Source: an alpha proteobacterium SCGC AAA288-E13
Lineage (GTDB): Bacteria > Pseudomonadota > Alphaproteobacteria > Pelagibacterales > Pelagibacteraceae
Assembly: GCA_000504605.1 (NCBI GenBank)
Contig: AZHQ01000002.1
Span: forward strand, 1-57,083
DNA: 57,083 nt
Reading direction: 5' to 3'
The notes under the pieces were generated by a model, which was not told where the DNA came from, ran no database searches, and was given only the letters and a program-made list of their open reading frames with translations. Made by a program: the position numbers and the translations under genes. Of this stretch, positions 1-8,688 are shown one piece after another. How positions within the stretch are numbered: the stretch's first letter is position 1; the number at the start of each line of letters is the position of its first letter.

Positions 1-95
1 AATAAAATATTCATTTTTATAATATCTTTTTTTTCATTAAGAACATCGGCTAAAATTCTTTGTCCTATAATATACAATGTGATATTTTTCATTTT
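1..95 (-). repeat. Inverted copy of 1107-1201 (left arm)
   Basis: These 95 bases are a perfect reverse complement of 1107-1201 (position i pairs with 1202-i). Identity stops abruptly at base 95/96. The copied segment is antisense to the N-terminal coding region of the winged-helix regulator, and it is joined inside the yggS reading frame at the shared hexamer CATTTT (90-95). Both the perfect identity and the junction inside a gene are seen directly. A fold-back chimera from whole-genome amplification or assembly is the inferred cause. Confidence 0.95.
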
Positions 96-605
96 GGGGA
101 AAATAAAGTTCAGGAAGCAGAATTAAAGTGGAAAGATATTAAGAAAAAATATTCAAATATTAAGTTGCATATGCTTGGTAAACTACAGACAAATAAAGTT
201 AAAAAAGCTTTAAAAATTTTTGATTATATCCATTCTGTTGATAATTATAGATTAGCAGAAAAAATTTTTACATATGAGAAAAAATTTGATAAAAAAATAA
301 AAACCTTTATCCAAGTTAATGTTTCTGATGAACCTCAAAAAATTGGTATCAACCCAAAAAATGTAAATCAATTTGTAAAGTATTGTAGAAACAATCTTTC
401 TTTAAACATAGTTGGACTGATGTGTTTACCTCCTATAAGTGAAAATCCAGAAAAGTATTTTTTATATTTAGATAAACTCAGGAAACAGTCAGATCTATGT
501 CACTTAAGTATGGGTATGACGAATGATTATCAAATTGCAGCAAAATGCGGATCAACGTTCTTAAGAATTGGTTCAAAGATTTTTGGCAAAAGAAATGCAA
601 GTTAG
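90..605 (+). pseudogene. yggS: YggS/PLPBP-family PLP homeostasis protein, 5'-truncated by junction
   Basis: The frame from 90 onward encodes the YggS/PLPBP family, a non-catalytic pyridoxal-phosphate-binding protein that buffers cellular PLP. The motif HFGENKVQEA near the start, LHMLGKLQTNKVKKA (substrate-barrel strand), LMCLPP and a C-terminal LSMGMTNDYQIAAKCGSTFLRIG block that binds the PLP phosphate are all present. The first roughly 50 residues, including the PLP-binding lysine (usual motif VSKTxP), are missing because the upstream bases are the inverted copy of 1107-1201. The frame stays open upstream only by chance and begins at a TTG at 60. The gene is probably intact in the organism. 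Its stop overlaps the convergent transpeptidase gene by 4 bases. Confidence 0.88.
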
Positions 606-1093
606 CCAATTTTTATTTTATCAACCGACTTAATATATTTCATCAAAGTTAAAAAATTTTGAAGTTTGATAGCTATACAGCCAGCTGTTGGTTTATAGTT
701 TTGAGTTAAATGTAAAAAAATTACACTTCCTCTATGAGGGATTGCCGGATTTGTATTATAATTAATTGGAATAAATGCATCATATTTATGATCTCTTCTA
801 AATAGTTTTTCGCCTTTTTTTTTGGAATTTAAATTAAATTCTTTATTATATTTTCTGTCGTTTGGATTGTTACACCAACCCATATATTTTTTTATTATTT
901 TACATTTTAAATGGGTATCTATTTTTTTAATTCTATCGGCTCTATAATAAAGATCTCCTAAAGAGAAAATTCCTCTGGGTGTAGCTTTATCACCTTCTTT
1001 TTTATTTTTTTTTATTCCCGATTTACCTAAAACACATTTAAATTGAAATTTTTTAAAAATTAAAACTCTATTTTTTTTTATTTTTATTAACAT
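602..1093 (-). CDS. L,D-transpeptidase (YkuD) domain protein
   Basis: This 163-residue protein carries the YkuD/L,D-transpeptidase catalytic signature: HRGSVIFLHL followed by KPTAGCIAI, giving the His and the active-site Cys. Family members form 3-3 peptidoglycan crosslinks or anchor lipoproteins, using the tetrapeptide donor. The sequence RGIFSLGDLYYR upstream matches the usual core strand (TPxGxF). No clear signal peptide is visible, which is odd for a periplasmic enzyme. I chose the ATG at 1093 over 1123 because the ten extra residues fall in the divergent gene's start. The Arg that usually follows GC(I/V) is replaced by Ala. It converges with yggS and diverges from the regulator gene, whose start lies only 16 bases away. 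Confidence 0.8.
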   Translation of the reverse strand: MLIKIKKNRVLIFKKFQFKCVLGKSGIKKNKKEGDKATPRGIFSLGDLYYRADRIKKIDTHLKCKIIKKYMGWCNNPNDRKYNKEFNLNSKKKGEKLFRRDHKYDAFIPINYNTNPAIPHRGSVIFLHLTQNYKPTAGCIAIKLQNFLTLMKYIKSVDKIKIG

Positions 1094-1106
1094 GGTGTAT
1101 AGTTTT

Positions 1107-1201
1107 AAAATGAAAAATATCACATTGTATATTATAGGACAAAGAATTTTAGCCGATGTTCTTAATGAAAAAAAAGATATTATAAAAATGAATATTTTAT
1201 T
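1107..1201 (+). repeat. Inverted repeat right arm (native copy)
   Basis: This is the partner of the copy at 1-95. Here the sequence sits in an uninterrupted reading frame (the start of the regulator gene at 1110), so this is probably the native location and the copy at the window start is the displaced one. Confidence 0.95.
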
Positions 1202-1754
1202 TTTTGAGAATTTGAGTGATTATTTAATAAATACTAAAGAGAATATCATAAATAATATTGTAGTTACTCACCTTTCTAATTTTGAATTAATTGAACAATC
1301 TAACTTTAAAATTGATAATCCTATTTTTTATTTAACTAATAAAAAAATCAATATAAATATTAAAACAAAATTTCAAAGATATGAATTAATTTACTATCCA
1401 TTTAATTTAAAAAATTTTATAGAAAAAATAAATTTAATCTATATTAAATTTAAATTTGTAATTAATTCAAAAGTTGATCTTTTAAATTATACAATTAATT
1501 TAAATACTAGAGAGATTATTACTGTTCAAAATAAATTGAAATTAACAGAACGTGAAAAAAATTTTTTGCTATTTCTTAAAAAATCTAAAAAACCTCAAAC
1601 AATAAAAAATATTCTTAAATCAGTTTGGGGATATTCTAAAGGAGTAGAAACTCATACAGTTGAGACTCATGTTCATCGATTAAGAAAAAAATTTTTAGAT
1701 TCTTTTAATGATAATAATTTTATTAAAAATAATAAAAAAGGTTATTATATTTAA
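1110..1754 (+). CDS. Winged-helix (OmpR/PhoB-type) regulator with pseudo-receiver domain
   Basis: The C-terminal ~90 residues are an OmpR/PhoB DNA-binding domain: LTEREKNFLLFLKKS, ILKSVWGYSKGVETHTVETHVHRLRKKF and a final KKGYYI wing. The N-terminal ~120 residues look like a decayed receiver: alternating hydrophobic strands and helices, and a YYPFNLKNFIEKI segment resembling the usual KPF...L...I end. The third strand reads NNIVVTHLS, so the phosphoacceptor Asp of a real receiver is absent. It probably works without phosphorylation. I chose the ATG at 1110; an ATG at 1092 overlaps the divergent transpeptidase start. It is followed directly, with no gap, by the ArfA-like gene. Confidence 0.78.
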   Translation: MKNITLYIIGQRILADVLNEKKDIIKMNILFFENLSDYLINTKENIINNIVVTHLSNFELIEQSNFKIDNPIFYLTNKKININIKTKFQRYELIYYPFNLKNFIEKINLIYIKFKFVINSKVDLLNYTINLNTREIITVQNKLKLTEREKNFLLFLKKSKKPQTIKNILKSVWGYSKGVETHTVETHVHRLRKKFLDSFNDNNFIKNNKKGYYI

Positions 1755-1862
1755 ATGGGTCGAAGAAATTTTATAGCAAAAGAATTATATTCTTCAAAAT
1801 ATAAAAAAAGAATCATAAAACCTCAAAAGGGCAAAGGAAGCTTTAGAAGAAAAAAAAAATAA
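1755..1862 (+). CDS. arfA: ArfA-like alternative ribosome-rescue peptide (35 aa)
   Basis: An ATG directly after the regulator's TAA opens a 35-codon frame ending at 1862. The peptide is strongly basic, and its second half (KKRIIKPQKGKGSFRRKKK) matches the ArfA core, in which a short helix with LF..R(V/I) is followed by KKGKGSYxRK. ArfA recruits release factor 2 to ribosomes stalled on mRNAs without a stop codon. This copy contains the conserved part and lacks the hydrophobic C-terminal tail that targets E. coli ArfA for degradation. Its position implies co-transcription with the regulator. The stop lies 2 bases before the convergent kinase's stop. Identification rests on the motif and is fairly but not fully certain. 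Confidence 0.62.
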   Translation: MGRRNFIAKELYSSKYKKRIIKPQKGKGSFRRKKK

Positions 1863-1864
1863 TA

Positions 1865-2794
1865 TTAGTTTAGTCTAGCGCCTATTTTTTGAATAATTTT
1901 TGAAGACATTTCAGTTCCCTTTTCAAGACTTTCCTTTATTGATAATTTATTAACATGGCCGTGTAAAAAACCTGCTGCAAAAAGATCACCTGCTCCAGAT
2001 AAATCAACAATTTTTAAATTTTTTTTACTGTCGCATTCAACTACTTCATTTTTTTGTATTACAATACTTCCTCTTTCACCACGAGTAATAACAATTAGTT
2101 TTCCAAGTTGTTTACCAAATGAAATTACTTCATCAAAGTTTTTGGCATCAATTAAAGATAAAATTTCTTGTTCGTTAGCAAAAGTAATGTCTAATTTATT
2201 ATTTACTAAATCTAAAAAACTTTTTTTATGACGATCAACACAAAACTTATCTGACAATGACATTGCTGTTTTTTTAGAGATATTTATCGCTTTATTGAAA
2301 GCAGTTTTAGGATCGCCCTCATCCCACAAATAACCTTCTAGAAAAATTAATTCACTATTTTTAACTGCATTTTCATCAATATCTTTATCACTAATTTTTC
2401 CAGCTATACCTAAAAAAGTACACATAGTTCTTTCAGAATCAGGAGTAATTAAAACTAAACAAGTTCCTGTTGGTATTGTTTCTTCTTTTTTTTGATAACA
2501 ATATTTTACTTTTTCATTTGTTAAACTTTTTTCATATTTATTACCTAATTCGTCATTATTTACTTTTCCAATGAAAGAAACTGAATTTCCTAATTGTGAT
2601 AACCCAACTATGGAATTTGCAACAGAACCTCCTGCTAACGTTTCTTTAATTTTTAAATTTGATAATAATTTTTTAAATTCAACTTCATCAACAAGTTTCA
2701 TAGTGCTTTTTGTAAGATTATTTTCAGATAAAAAACTTTCTTCTACTTTGCAAATTACATCAACTATAGCATTTCCAATTCCTAATACTTTCAT
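1865..2794 (-). CDS. PfkB-family adenosine kinase
   Basis: This 309-residue ribokinase/PfkB-family protein matches the bacterial adenosine kinase group. It has MKVLGIGNAIVDVI at the N-terminus, the LAGGSVANSIVGLSQLG substrate/hinge block around residues 55-70, and the catalytic DLSGAGDLFAAGF block near residue 265, where the Asp is the general base and GAGD forms the anion hole. It would phosphorylate adenosine to AMP. An adenine/adenosine deaminase gene occurs elsewhere in the window (52333), so both fates of the purine are present. It is the last gene of the minus-strand chaperone-dapB-nth string and its ATG overlaps the nth stop by one base. Confidence 0.85.
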   Translation of the reverse strand: MKVLGIGNAIVDVICKVEESFLSENNLTKSTMKLVDEVEFKKLLSNLKIKETLAGGSVANSIVGLSQLGNSVSFIGKVNNDELGNKYEKSLTNEKVKYCYQKKEETIPTGTCLVLITPDSERTMCTFLGIAGKISDKDIDENAVKNSELIFLEGYLWDEGDPKTAFNKAINISKKTAMSLSDKFCVDRHKKSFLDLVNNKLDITFANEQEILSLIDAKNFDEVISFGKQLGKLIVITRGERGSIVIQKNEVVECDSKKNLKIVDLSGAGDLFAAGFLHGHVNKLSIKESLEKGTEMSSKIIQKIGARLN

Positions 2795-3426
2795 CAGATT
2801 TCTTTTTGGCTATATTTACAATATTTAACTATGACACATTTCTTACATGATGGTGCTCTTGATTTGCAAGTATATCTTCCGTGTAAAAGTAATAAGTGAT
2901 GTGAGTTTTTTAAATATTTTTTTGGAACCACTTTATATAAGGCTTGTTCTACCTGATCCGGATTTTTACCAGGAGCCAATCCAGTTCTGTTACTAACTCT
3001 AAATATGTGAGTATCAACCGCAATAGTTGGAAGCCCAAAACCTTCGTTTAAAACTACATTTGCAGTTTTTCTTCCTACTCCTGGAAGAGCAAGTAAATCA
3101 TTAAAATTTTTTGGAACTTTTTCATTATGTTTTTCAATTAATTGCTTGGATAACAAATAAATACTTTTAGCTTTGTTTCTAAAAAGTCCTATACTTTTTA
3201 TTAATTTTTCAATTTTTTTTCTCCCTAATTTAACAAAATGTTCAGGTTTATTATATTTTGGGTAAATATTTTTAGTTACGTTATTAACATTAACATCGGT
3301 ACACTGAGCAGACAAAACAACAGAAACTAAAAGGGTAAATTTATTTTTATATTTAAGATCACTTCTAGGATTTTTTATTACTTTACTTAGATTTTTAAAA
3401 AGAGAATTTATTTCCTCTGATTTCAT
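2794..3426 (-). CDS. nth: Endonuclease III
   Basis: This 210-residue protein is a DNA glycosylase/AP lyase that removes oxidised pyrimidines. The helix-hairpin-helix LPGVGRKTANVVL gives the catalytic Lys at residue 120, and VDTHIFRVSNR gives the catalytic Asp at residue 138, the same numbers as in E. coli Nth. The C-terminal iron-sulfur loop has cysteines spaced C-x6-C-x2-C-x5-C, as expected for a [4Fe-4S] cluster. The start overlaps the end of dapB by four bases (ATGA), showing tight coupling in the operon. Confidence 0.97.
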   Translation of the reverse strand: MKSEEINSLFKNLSKVIKNPRSDLKYKNKFTLLVSVVLSAQCTDVNVNNVTKNIYPKYNKPEHFVKLGRKKIEKLIKSIGLFRNKAKSIYLLSKQLIEKHNEKVPKNFNDLLALPGVGRKTANVVLNEGFGLPTIAVDTHIFRVSNRTGLAPGKNPDQVEQALYKVVPKKYLKNSHHLLLLHGRYTCKSRAPSCKKCVIVKYCKYSQKEI

Positions 3427-4199
3427 TCAAAATTCAGGACGTTTCTCATTGAGTAAAGACCAGGTTTTTTATTCATTAACCATTTTGCAGCTGTCAATGC
3501 ACCCTCTGAATAAAGAGCTCTGTCAAATGCTTCATGATCTAAAGTGATAGTCTCTTTTCCGCTTGAAAATAAAACTTTATGATTTCCTACAATTTCACCT
3601 TTTCTGATTGAATTAAAATTAATTTTTTTACCGTAAGCAAAAGTCTTTTTGTTTAGATATTTTTTTCCCATCAATTTATAAAAATCCTTATTTTTTCCTG
3701 TTGCAATGCCTTTTCCAAGCATTAGAGCAGTTCCTGATGGATGATCTTTTTTATGTTTGTGGTGTACTTCAAAAACTTTACTTAAAAAATTATCTCCAAG
3801 TGATTTTGATGCTATTTCAGTTAAATACATTAACAAGTTTATTCCCAAACTCATATTACCGGCCTTAAGTATTGGGATTTTTTTTGAATATTTTTTAATT
3901 AAATTTTCTTCCTTTTTAGCAAATCCAGTTGTTCCAATGACTACCCTTTTTTTTAGTTTTGAAGCAATTTTTAGAACTTCTAAAGTGCATTTTGGAATTG
4001 TAAAATCTACAATTACATTTGCATTTTTAAATGCAGATACTGAATTTAATTGAAGTCTTAAACCAGATATTTTTTTGTTAATTATTCTATTTTCTGTAAG
4101 TGAAACCAATCTAAAATTTTTTGAATTCTTAGATGACTTAACCAGCTGTTGTCCCATTCTTCCAAGACATCCAGTAATAGTTAGTTTAATTTTATTCAT
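3423..4199 (-). CDS. dapB: 4-hydroxy-tetrahydrodipicolinate reductase
   Basis: This 258-residue enzyme performs the NAD(P)H-dependent reduction in diaminopimelate/lysine biosynthesis. The N-terminal Rossmann motif is TITGCLGRMGQQL, and the substrate-binding signature EVHHKHKKDHPSGTAL contains the catalytic His pair and Lys. The VIGTTGF and KAGNMSLGINLL blocks are also family-typical. Its ATG follows the dnaJ stop with no gap, so lysine/peptidoglycan synthesis is transcribed with the chaperone operon. The final enzyme of the pathway, lysA, is in the window at 46656. Confidence 0.96.
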   Translation of the reverse strand: MNKIKLTITGCLGRMGQQLVKSSKNSKNFRLVSLTENRIINKKISGLRLQLNSVSAFKNANVIVDFTIPKCTLEVLKIASKLKKRVVIGTTGFAKKEENLIKKYSKKIPILKAGNMSLGINLLMYLTEIASKSLGDNFLSKVFEVHHKHKKDHPSGTALMLGKGIATGKNKDFYKLMGKKYLNKKTFAYGKKINFNSIRKGEIVGNHKVLFSSGKETITLDHEAFDRALYSEGALTAAKWLMNKKPGLYSMRNVLNFE

Positions 4200-5342
4200 T
4201 TAATTTTTCCAAAAATTTTTAGCTTTTTCAAAGAAATTTCTAATATTAGGGGTTGTTTTGCTATTTTCAAGAATTCTAAATTTTTCCAGAAGTTCTTTTT
4301 GTTCTTTATTTAAAGAGATTGGCACTTCAGTTATTACCCTGATATATAAGTCTCCATGATCCTTACTTCTCATTATAGGCATTCCCTTATCTCTTAGTCT
4401 AAATTGTTTACCAGTTTGAGTTCCTGCAGGAATTTTAACTTTTGTTTTTCCTCCACCAATTGTTGGAACTTCTAAAACAGTTCCAAGTGCTGCATCAGCA
4501 ATTGATATTGGAAATTCAAAAAAAAGATTTTCTTCTGATCTTTTAAAAATATCATGTGAATTAACATTTATAAAAATATATAAATCTCCATTAGAACTTC
4601 CTTTTATTCCTGCCTCGCCCTTACCAGATAATCTAATTCTTGTTCCGTCATCGACTCCCTTTGGAATAGTAACAGATAGTTTTTTGTAAGCTTGTTTTTT
4701 TCCTATACCTTTACAACTTTTGCAAGGATTAGAAATTTCTTCGCCAGCACCTCCACATTGGGGACATGTTTGTTGAACTGTGAAAAAACCTTGATTAGAT
4801 CTAACTTTACCATGTCCTCCGCACATAGAACATTCACTAGGACTAGAATCTGGTTCGGAACCTTGACCATTGCATCTATCACATTTTTCAGATGATGAAT
4901 ATTTAATTTCTTGTTTTTTTCCTGAAAATGCCTCCTCTAAAGATATTGTTAAATCATATCTTAAGTCGACACCTCTATTTTCGGATTGCCTTCGTCTGCC
5001 ACCTCTTCTACCTTCCCCAAAATCACCAAAGAAGTCATCAAAAATATCGGAACCAAAAATGTCAGAAAAAGCATTGGTAAAATCAAAGTTTGCAAAACCG
5101 CCTCTACCACCTGTTCCATCAAAAGCTGCATGACCGAATTGATCATAATTTTGTCTTCGTTCTTTGTCAGATAATACGTGATAGGCTTCGCTTGTTTCTT
5201 TGAATTTTTCTTCTGCAGCTTTATCACCTTTATTCCTATCCGGATGGTATTTTAAAGCTAATTTTCTGTAGGCTTTCTTTATTGCTTCTTGTGGCGTTGA
5301 TTTGCCAACTCCCAAGACCTCATAATAATCTCTTTTTGCCAT
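4200..5342 (-). CDS. dnaJ: Chaperone DnaJ
   Basis: This 380-residue protein is a full-length class I J-protein, the co-chaperone that stimulates DnaK ATP hydrolysis. The J-domain (residues 1-70) holds HPD at 33-35. A Gly/Phe-rich linker follows to about residue 125, then four CxxCxGxG-type zinc repeats between about residues 150 and 210, and the two C-terminal substrate-binding domains. It is 33 bases downstream of dnaK and directly abuts dapB. Length and domain order are standard. Confidence 0.98.
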   Translation of the reverse strand: MAKRDYYEVLGVGKSTPQEAIKKAYRKLALKYHPDRNKGDKAAEEKFKETSEAYHVLSDKERRQNYDQFGHAAFDGTGGRGGFANFDFTNAFSDIFGSDIFDDFFGDFGEGRRGGRRRQSENRGVDLRYDLTISLEEAFSGKKQEIKYSSSEKCDRCNGQGSEPDSSPSECSMCGGHGKVRSNQGFFTVQQTCPQCGGAGEEISNPCKSCKGIGKKQAYKKLSVTIPKGVDDGTRIRLSGKGEAGIKGSSNGDLYIFINVNSHDIFKRSEENLFFEFPISIADAALGTVLEVPTIGGGKTKVKIPAGTQTGKQFRLRDKGMPIMRSKDHGDLYIRVITEVPISLNKEQKELLEKFRILENSKTTPNIRNFFEKAKNFWKN

Positions 5343-5375
5343 ATAAACTGTTTAGACAATCGTTGTTTGTTGGTC

Positions 5376-7313
5376 TTAGGCACTCTTTTCTTTGTCTTTC
5401 GTTTTATCTTCTTTTACTTCTTCGAAATCTGCATCAACAACATTGTCATTTTTATTTTCACTTTGAGTTTTTTTGTTTCCATCTTTCGCATTTTGAGTAT
5501 TAGCACTTTGCTGGTTTTTATAAACTGCTTCACCTAACTTCATCGAAGCTTGAACTAACTCTTGAGTTTTTTTCTTAATTTCTTCTGTATCAGTTCCTTT
5601 CAATGCATTTCTTAAGTTTGCAGATGCGGTTTCAATTGCTTTTTTTTCAGCATCAGAAATTTTACTTCCATGTTCCTTCAAACTTTTTTCAGTTGTATGT
5701 AACATGGTATCTGCTTGATTTCTTGAATCCACAGTTTCTCTTTTTTTCTTATCCACTTCTTTATTAGCTTCGGCTTCTTTAACCATTTTATTAATATCTT
5801 CTTCACTTAATCCACCTGAAGCTTGAATTTGAATTTTTTGTTCTTTTCCTGTACCTTTATCTTTTGCTGAAACATTAACAATTCCATTAGCGTCGATATC
5901 AAAAGTTACCTCAATTTGAGGGACTCCTCTTGGAGCATTGGGAATCCCCACTAACTCAAAATTTCCTAACAATTTATTATCTGCTGCCATTTCTCTTTCA
6001 CCTTGCAAAACCCTAATTGATACTGCTGGTTGATTATCTTCTGCAGTAGAAAATACTTGGCTTTTTTTTGTTGGAATTGTTGTATTTTTTTCAATTAATT
6101 TTGTTGAAACTGCTCCTAATGTTTCAATACCTAGAGAAAGAGGAGTCACATCTAAAAGCAGTACATCTTTAACATCGCCTTGTAGGACACCAGCTTGTAT
6201 TGCAGCTCCCATTGCAACTACTTCATCAGGGTTTACACTCTTGTTTGGTTCTTTACCAAAAAAGTTTTTAACTTCCTCTATAACTTTTGGCATCCTTGTC
6301 ATTCCACCCACCAATACCACTTCGTTTATTTCCGCAGCACTTAATCCAGAATCTTTTAGAGCCGCCCTACAAGAAGGTAGTGTTTTTTTTATTAAATTTT
6401 CCACAAGTGCTTCTAATTTTGCTCTCGTAAATTTCAAATTAATATGTTTTGGTCCTGTTTTATCCGCAGTGATAAAAGGAAGATTAACTTCTGTTTGTGT
6501 TGCAGATGAAAGTTCTATTTTTGCTTTTTCTGCGGCTTCTTTTAAACGTTGCAAGGCTAATTTATCAGTCTTTAAATCAATTCCATTTTCCTTCTTAAAT
6601 TCACTTACCAAGTAGTCTACGATAGTATTGTCAAAATCTTCACCACCTAAAAAAGTATCTCCATTAGTTGATTTAACTTCAAAAACTCCATCGCCTATTT
6701 CTAAAATGGAAACATCAAATGTTCCACCTCCTAAATCATAGACAGCAATTTTTTTACCACCTTTTTTATCCAAACCATACGCAAGAGAAGCTGCAGTTGG
6801 TTCGTTAATTATTCTTAAAACTTCAAGACCTGCAATTTTTCCCGCATCTTTCGTGGCTTGTCTTTGTGAGTCGTTAAAATATGCCGGAACAGTTATCACA
6901 GCTTGTGTAACTTCTTGACCAAGATATTTTTCAGCTGTTTCTTTCATCTTTTGTAAAATAAAAGCAGATATTTGTGAAGGTGAATATTTCTCTCCTCTTG
7001 ATTCTATCCAAGCATCATTATTATCAGCTTTAATAATTTTAAATGGAGCCGTTTGAATATCTTTTTTTACATTGGCGTCATCAAAATTTCTGCCCATTAA
7101 TCTCTTAACCGAAAAAATAGTATTTTCTGGATTTGTAACAGCTTGTCTTTTTGCAGGTTGACCAATTAATTTTTCCTTATTTTCGCCAAATGCTACTATC
7201 GACGGTGTTGTTCTCGTTCCTTCAGCATTTTCCAAAACTTTAGGTTGTGTTCCATCCATAATGGCAACACAAGAGTTGGTTGTTCCTAAATCTATTCCTA
7301 TAACTCTACTCAT
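5376..7313 (-). CDS. dnaK: Chaperone DnaK (Hsp70)
   Basis: This 645-residue Hsp70 has the ATPase phosphate-binding loop [13 protein letters not shown] at the N-terminus, the second phosphate motif [15 protein letters not shown], the adenosine motif [13 protein letters not shown], the interdomain linker [15 protein letters not shown], and an acidic-lysine C-terminal tail ([10 protein letters not shown]). It folds proteins in the cytoplasm with DnaJ and GrpE, whose genes flank it in the order grpE-dnaK-dnaJ. A 57-base spacer separates it from grpE and contains a small hairpin (7341-7356). Confidence 0.99.
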   Translation of the reverse strand: MSRVIGIDLGTTNSCVAIMDGTQPKVLENAEGTRTTPSIVAFGENKEKLIGQPAKRQAVTNPENTIFSVKRLMGRNFDDANVKKDIQTAPFKIIKADNNDAWIESRGEKYSPSQISAFILQKMKETAEKYLGQEVTQAVITVPAYFNDSQRQATKDAGKIAGLEVLRIINEPTAASLAYGLDKKGGKKIAVYDLGGGTFDVSILEIGDGVFEVKSTNGDTFLGGEDFDNTIVDYLVSEFKKENGIDLKTDKLALQRLKEAAEKAKIELSSATQTEVNLPFITADKTGPKHINLKFTRAKLEALVENLIKKTLPSCRAALKDSGLSAAEINEVVLVGGMTRMPKVIEEVKNFFGKEPNKSVNPDEVVAMGAAIQAGVLQGDVKDVLLLDVTPLSLGIETLGAVSTKLIEKNTTIPTKKSQVFSTAEDNQPAVSIRVLQGEREMAADNKLLGNFELVGIPNAPRGVPQIEVTFDIDANGIVNVSAKDKGTGKEQKIQIQASGGLSEEDINKMVKEAEANKEVDKKKRETVDSRNQADTMLHTTEKSLKEHGSKISDAEKKAIETASANLRNALKGTDTEEIKKKTQELVQASMKLGEAVYKNQQSANTQNAKDGNKKTQSENKNDNVVDADFEEVKEDKTKDKEKSA

Positions 7314-7340
7314 AACTTTTTAACCTTTTGCTTTATATGG

Positions 7341-7356
7341 GTGTTATTTTTAACAC
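7341..7356 (-). promoter_or_regulatory. Small hairpin in the grpE-dnaK spacer
   Basis: A perfect 6-bp inverted repeat (GTGTTA/TAACAC) with a 4-base loop lies between grpE and dnaK. In a polycistronic transcript it could be a processing or stabilising stem, as would suit the higher DnaK demand. It lacks a long T-run on the minus strand, so I do not call it a terminator. Confidence 0.35.
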
Positions 7357-7370
7357 TACAAGCTCGATAA

Positions 7371-8039
7371 TTATTTTTTAGTGTCATGATTATCCTTATT
7401 TTCTTTATCTTTTTTGATTTCTTGACTTTTAAATCTTGTAACACCCACCAAAGAAGGTCTTAAAAGTCTATCTTTCATTGTGTATCCTTTTTGAATTTCT
7501 TGAACAACAGTTCCTGATTCTTTTGAAGTATCATCTATTTCAAGCATTGCCTGGTGAAAATTTGGATCGAATTTTTTATTTATGCAAATAACTTGTTCAA
7601 TATTATTTCTTTTAAAAATAGAAATTAAATCTTTTTCTAATATTTCAAAAGCTTCCAATATTATTGGAAAGTCTTTATTTTCTTTAAATTTTTTATTATC
7701 TGTAAAAGATGTTCTTGCTCTTTCTAAATTGTCGATTAATGCAAGCGACTCTTTTGCAAATGCAAATCCTCCAAATTCAAAAGCCTCATCTCTTTCTTTT
7801 TCAAATCTTCTTCTCTGATTTTCCATTTCAGCTAATGTTCTGAGGATCTTTTCTTCTAGCCCCTTTACTTTTTTGCCATTTAACTCTTCTTTATTTTTTG
7901 ATTCTAAACCTTCTGCTTCTTTATTTTTTTCATCTTGAATTTTATCTTTTTCAATAACAACATCTGTATCTTTTTTACTTTGAGGATTGTTGCTTTGATC
8001 TTGCTTTAAATCTGATTCGTTTTTTTCTTCTACTTTCAT
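7371..8039 (-). CDS. grpE: Nucleotide exchange factor GrpE
   Basis: This 222-residue protein has a long charged, low-complexity N-terminus (residues 1-65) leading into the GrpE coiled coil (LRTLAEMENQRRRFEKERDEA). The beta-domain signature follows, with FDPNFHQAM and a GTVVQEIQKGYTMKDRLLRPSLVGV block. It releases ADP from DnaK. It is the first gene of the minus-strand operon and diverges from rdgB with only 43 bases between start codons, so the heat-shock promoter must lie in or near that gap. I could not identify a convincing sigma-32 site. Confidence 0.97.
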   Translation of the reverse strand: MKVEEKNESDLKQDQSNNPQSKKDTDVVIEKDKIQDEKNKEAEGLESKNKEELNGKKVKGLEEKILRTLAEMENQRRRFEKERDEAFEFGGFAFAKESLALIDNLERARTSFTDNKKFKENKDFPIILEAFEILEKDLISIFKRNNIEQVICINKKFDPNFHQAMLEIDDTSKESGTVVQEIQKGYTMKDRLLRPSLVGVTRFKSQEIKKDKENKDNHDTKK

Positions 8040-8082
8040 ATATATGTTATATGGTTAAATAATTTTAAAATTCCAGTGTTTC

Positions 8083-8688
8083 ATGAAAAAAATTGATAAA
8101 ATAATTGTGGGCACACATAATAATGGAAAATTTAATGAAATTTGTGATTTATTACCGAAAAATGTTATTAAAATATCTCCAAAAGATTTAAATTTACCCA
8201 GCCCTGAAGAAACAGGAAGTACTTTTGAAGCAAATTCAAAAATTAAAGCAGAGTATTTTACGAAAAAAACAAATTTAATTACTATTTCAGACGATTCTGG
8301 TCTGATAATAGATTTGTTATTAGGTGCACCTGGAATTTATTCTTCAAGATGGGCGGGCCCCACAAATGATTTCAACGTTGCTATTGAGAAGATTTATAAT
8401 GAATTAAAAAAAATTAAATTTAAATGGAATAAAAGAAAAGAAGTAGTTGCGAGGTTTATTTCTTGTTTAATTATTCATTGGCCCAATGGAAGATTTGTTT
8501 CGAGTACTGGAATTGTTGAAGGCAGAATATCAAGAACTAAAAAGGGAAGTAATGGATTTGGTTATGATCCCATATTTATTCCATCAGGACATGAAAAAAC
8601 ATTTGGCGAATTAAACTCGCAAGAAAAACTTAAAATTAATCATAGGTCAAAAGCTTTTTTAAAAATTTCAAATTTGTTTATTAATTGA
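8083..8688 (+). CDS. rdgB: Non-canonical purine NTP pyrophosphatase (RdgB/HAM1)
   Basis: This 201-residue protein hydrolyses dITP, XTP and related nucleotides to clean the pool. The N-terminal GTHNNGKFNEI motif binds the triphosphate, ISDDSGLIIDLLLGAPGIYSSRWAGP contains the catalytic acidic pair, and GSNGFGYDPIFIP plus SHRSKAF-like NHRSKAF complete the family blocks. It diverges from grpE, and its stop overlaps the convergent LpoA-like gene's stop by 8 bases. Confidence 0.96.
   Translation: MKKIDKIIVGTHNNGKFNEICDLLPKNVIKISPKDLNLPSPEETGSTFEANSKIKAEYFTKKTNLITISDDSGLIIDLLLGAPGIYSSRWAGPTNDFNVAIEKIYNELKKIKFKWNKRKEVVARFISCLIIHWPNGRFVSSTGIVEGRISRTKKGSNGFGYDPIFIPSGHEKTFGELNSQEKLKINHRSKAFLKISNLFIN

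Noticed and set aside
60..89. TTG start giving a 181-residue YggS with N-terminus MSYNIQCDIF
   Set aside because: These residues come from the inverted copy of 1107-1201 and not from a YggS gene; the frame is open by chance.
4692..5133. Plus-strand frames within dnaJ, and similar antisense frames in dnaK, maeB, pnp and katG
   Set aside because: They are antisense shadows of well-supported conserved genes, with no family resemblance or start signals of their own.
8040..8082. Possible sigma-32 promoter between rdgB and grpE
   Set aside because: The closest CTTGAAA-like match overlaps the rdgB start, and no CCCCAT-type -10 lies at the right distance.
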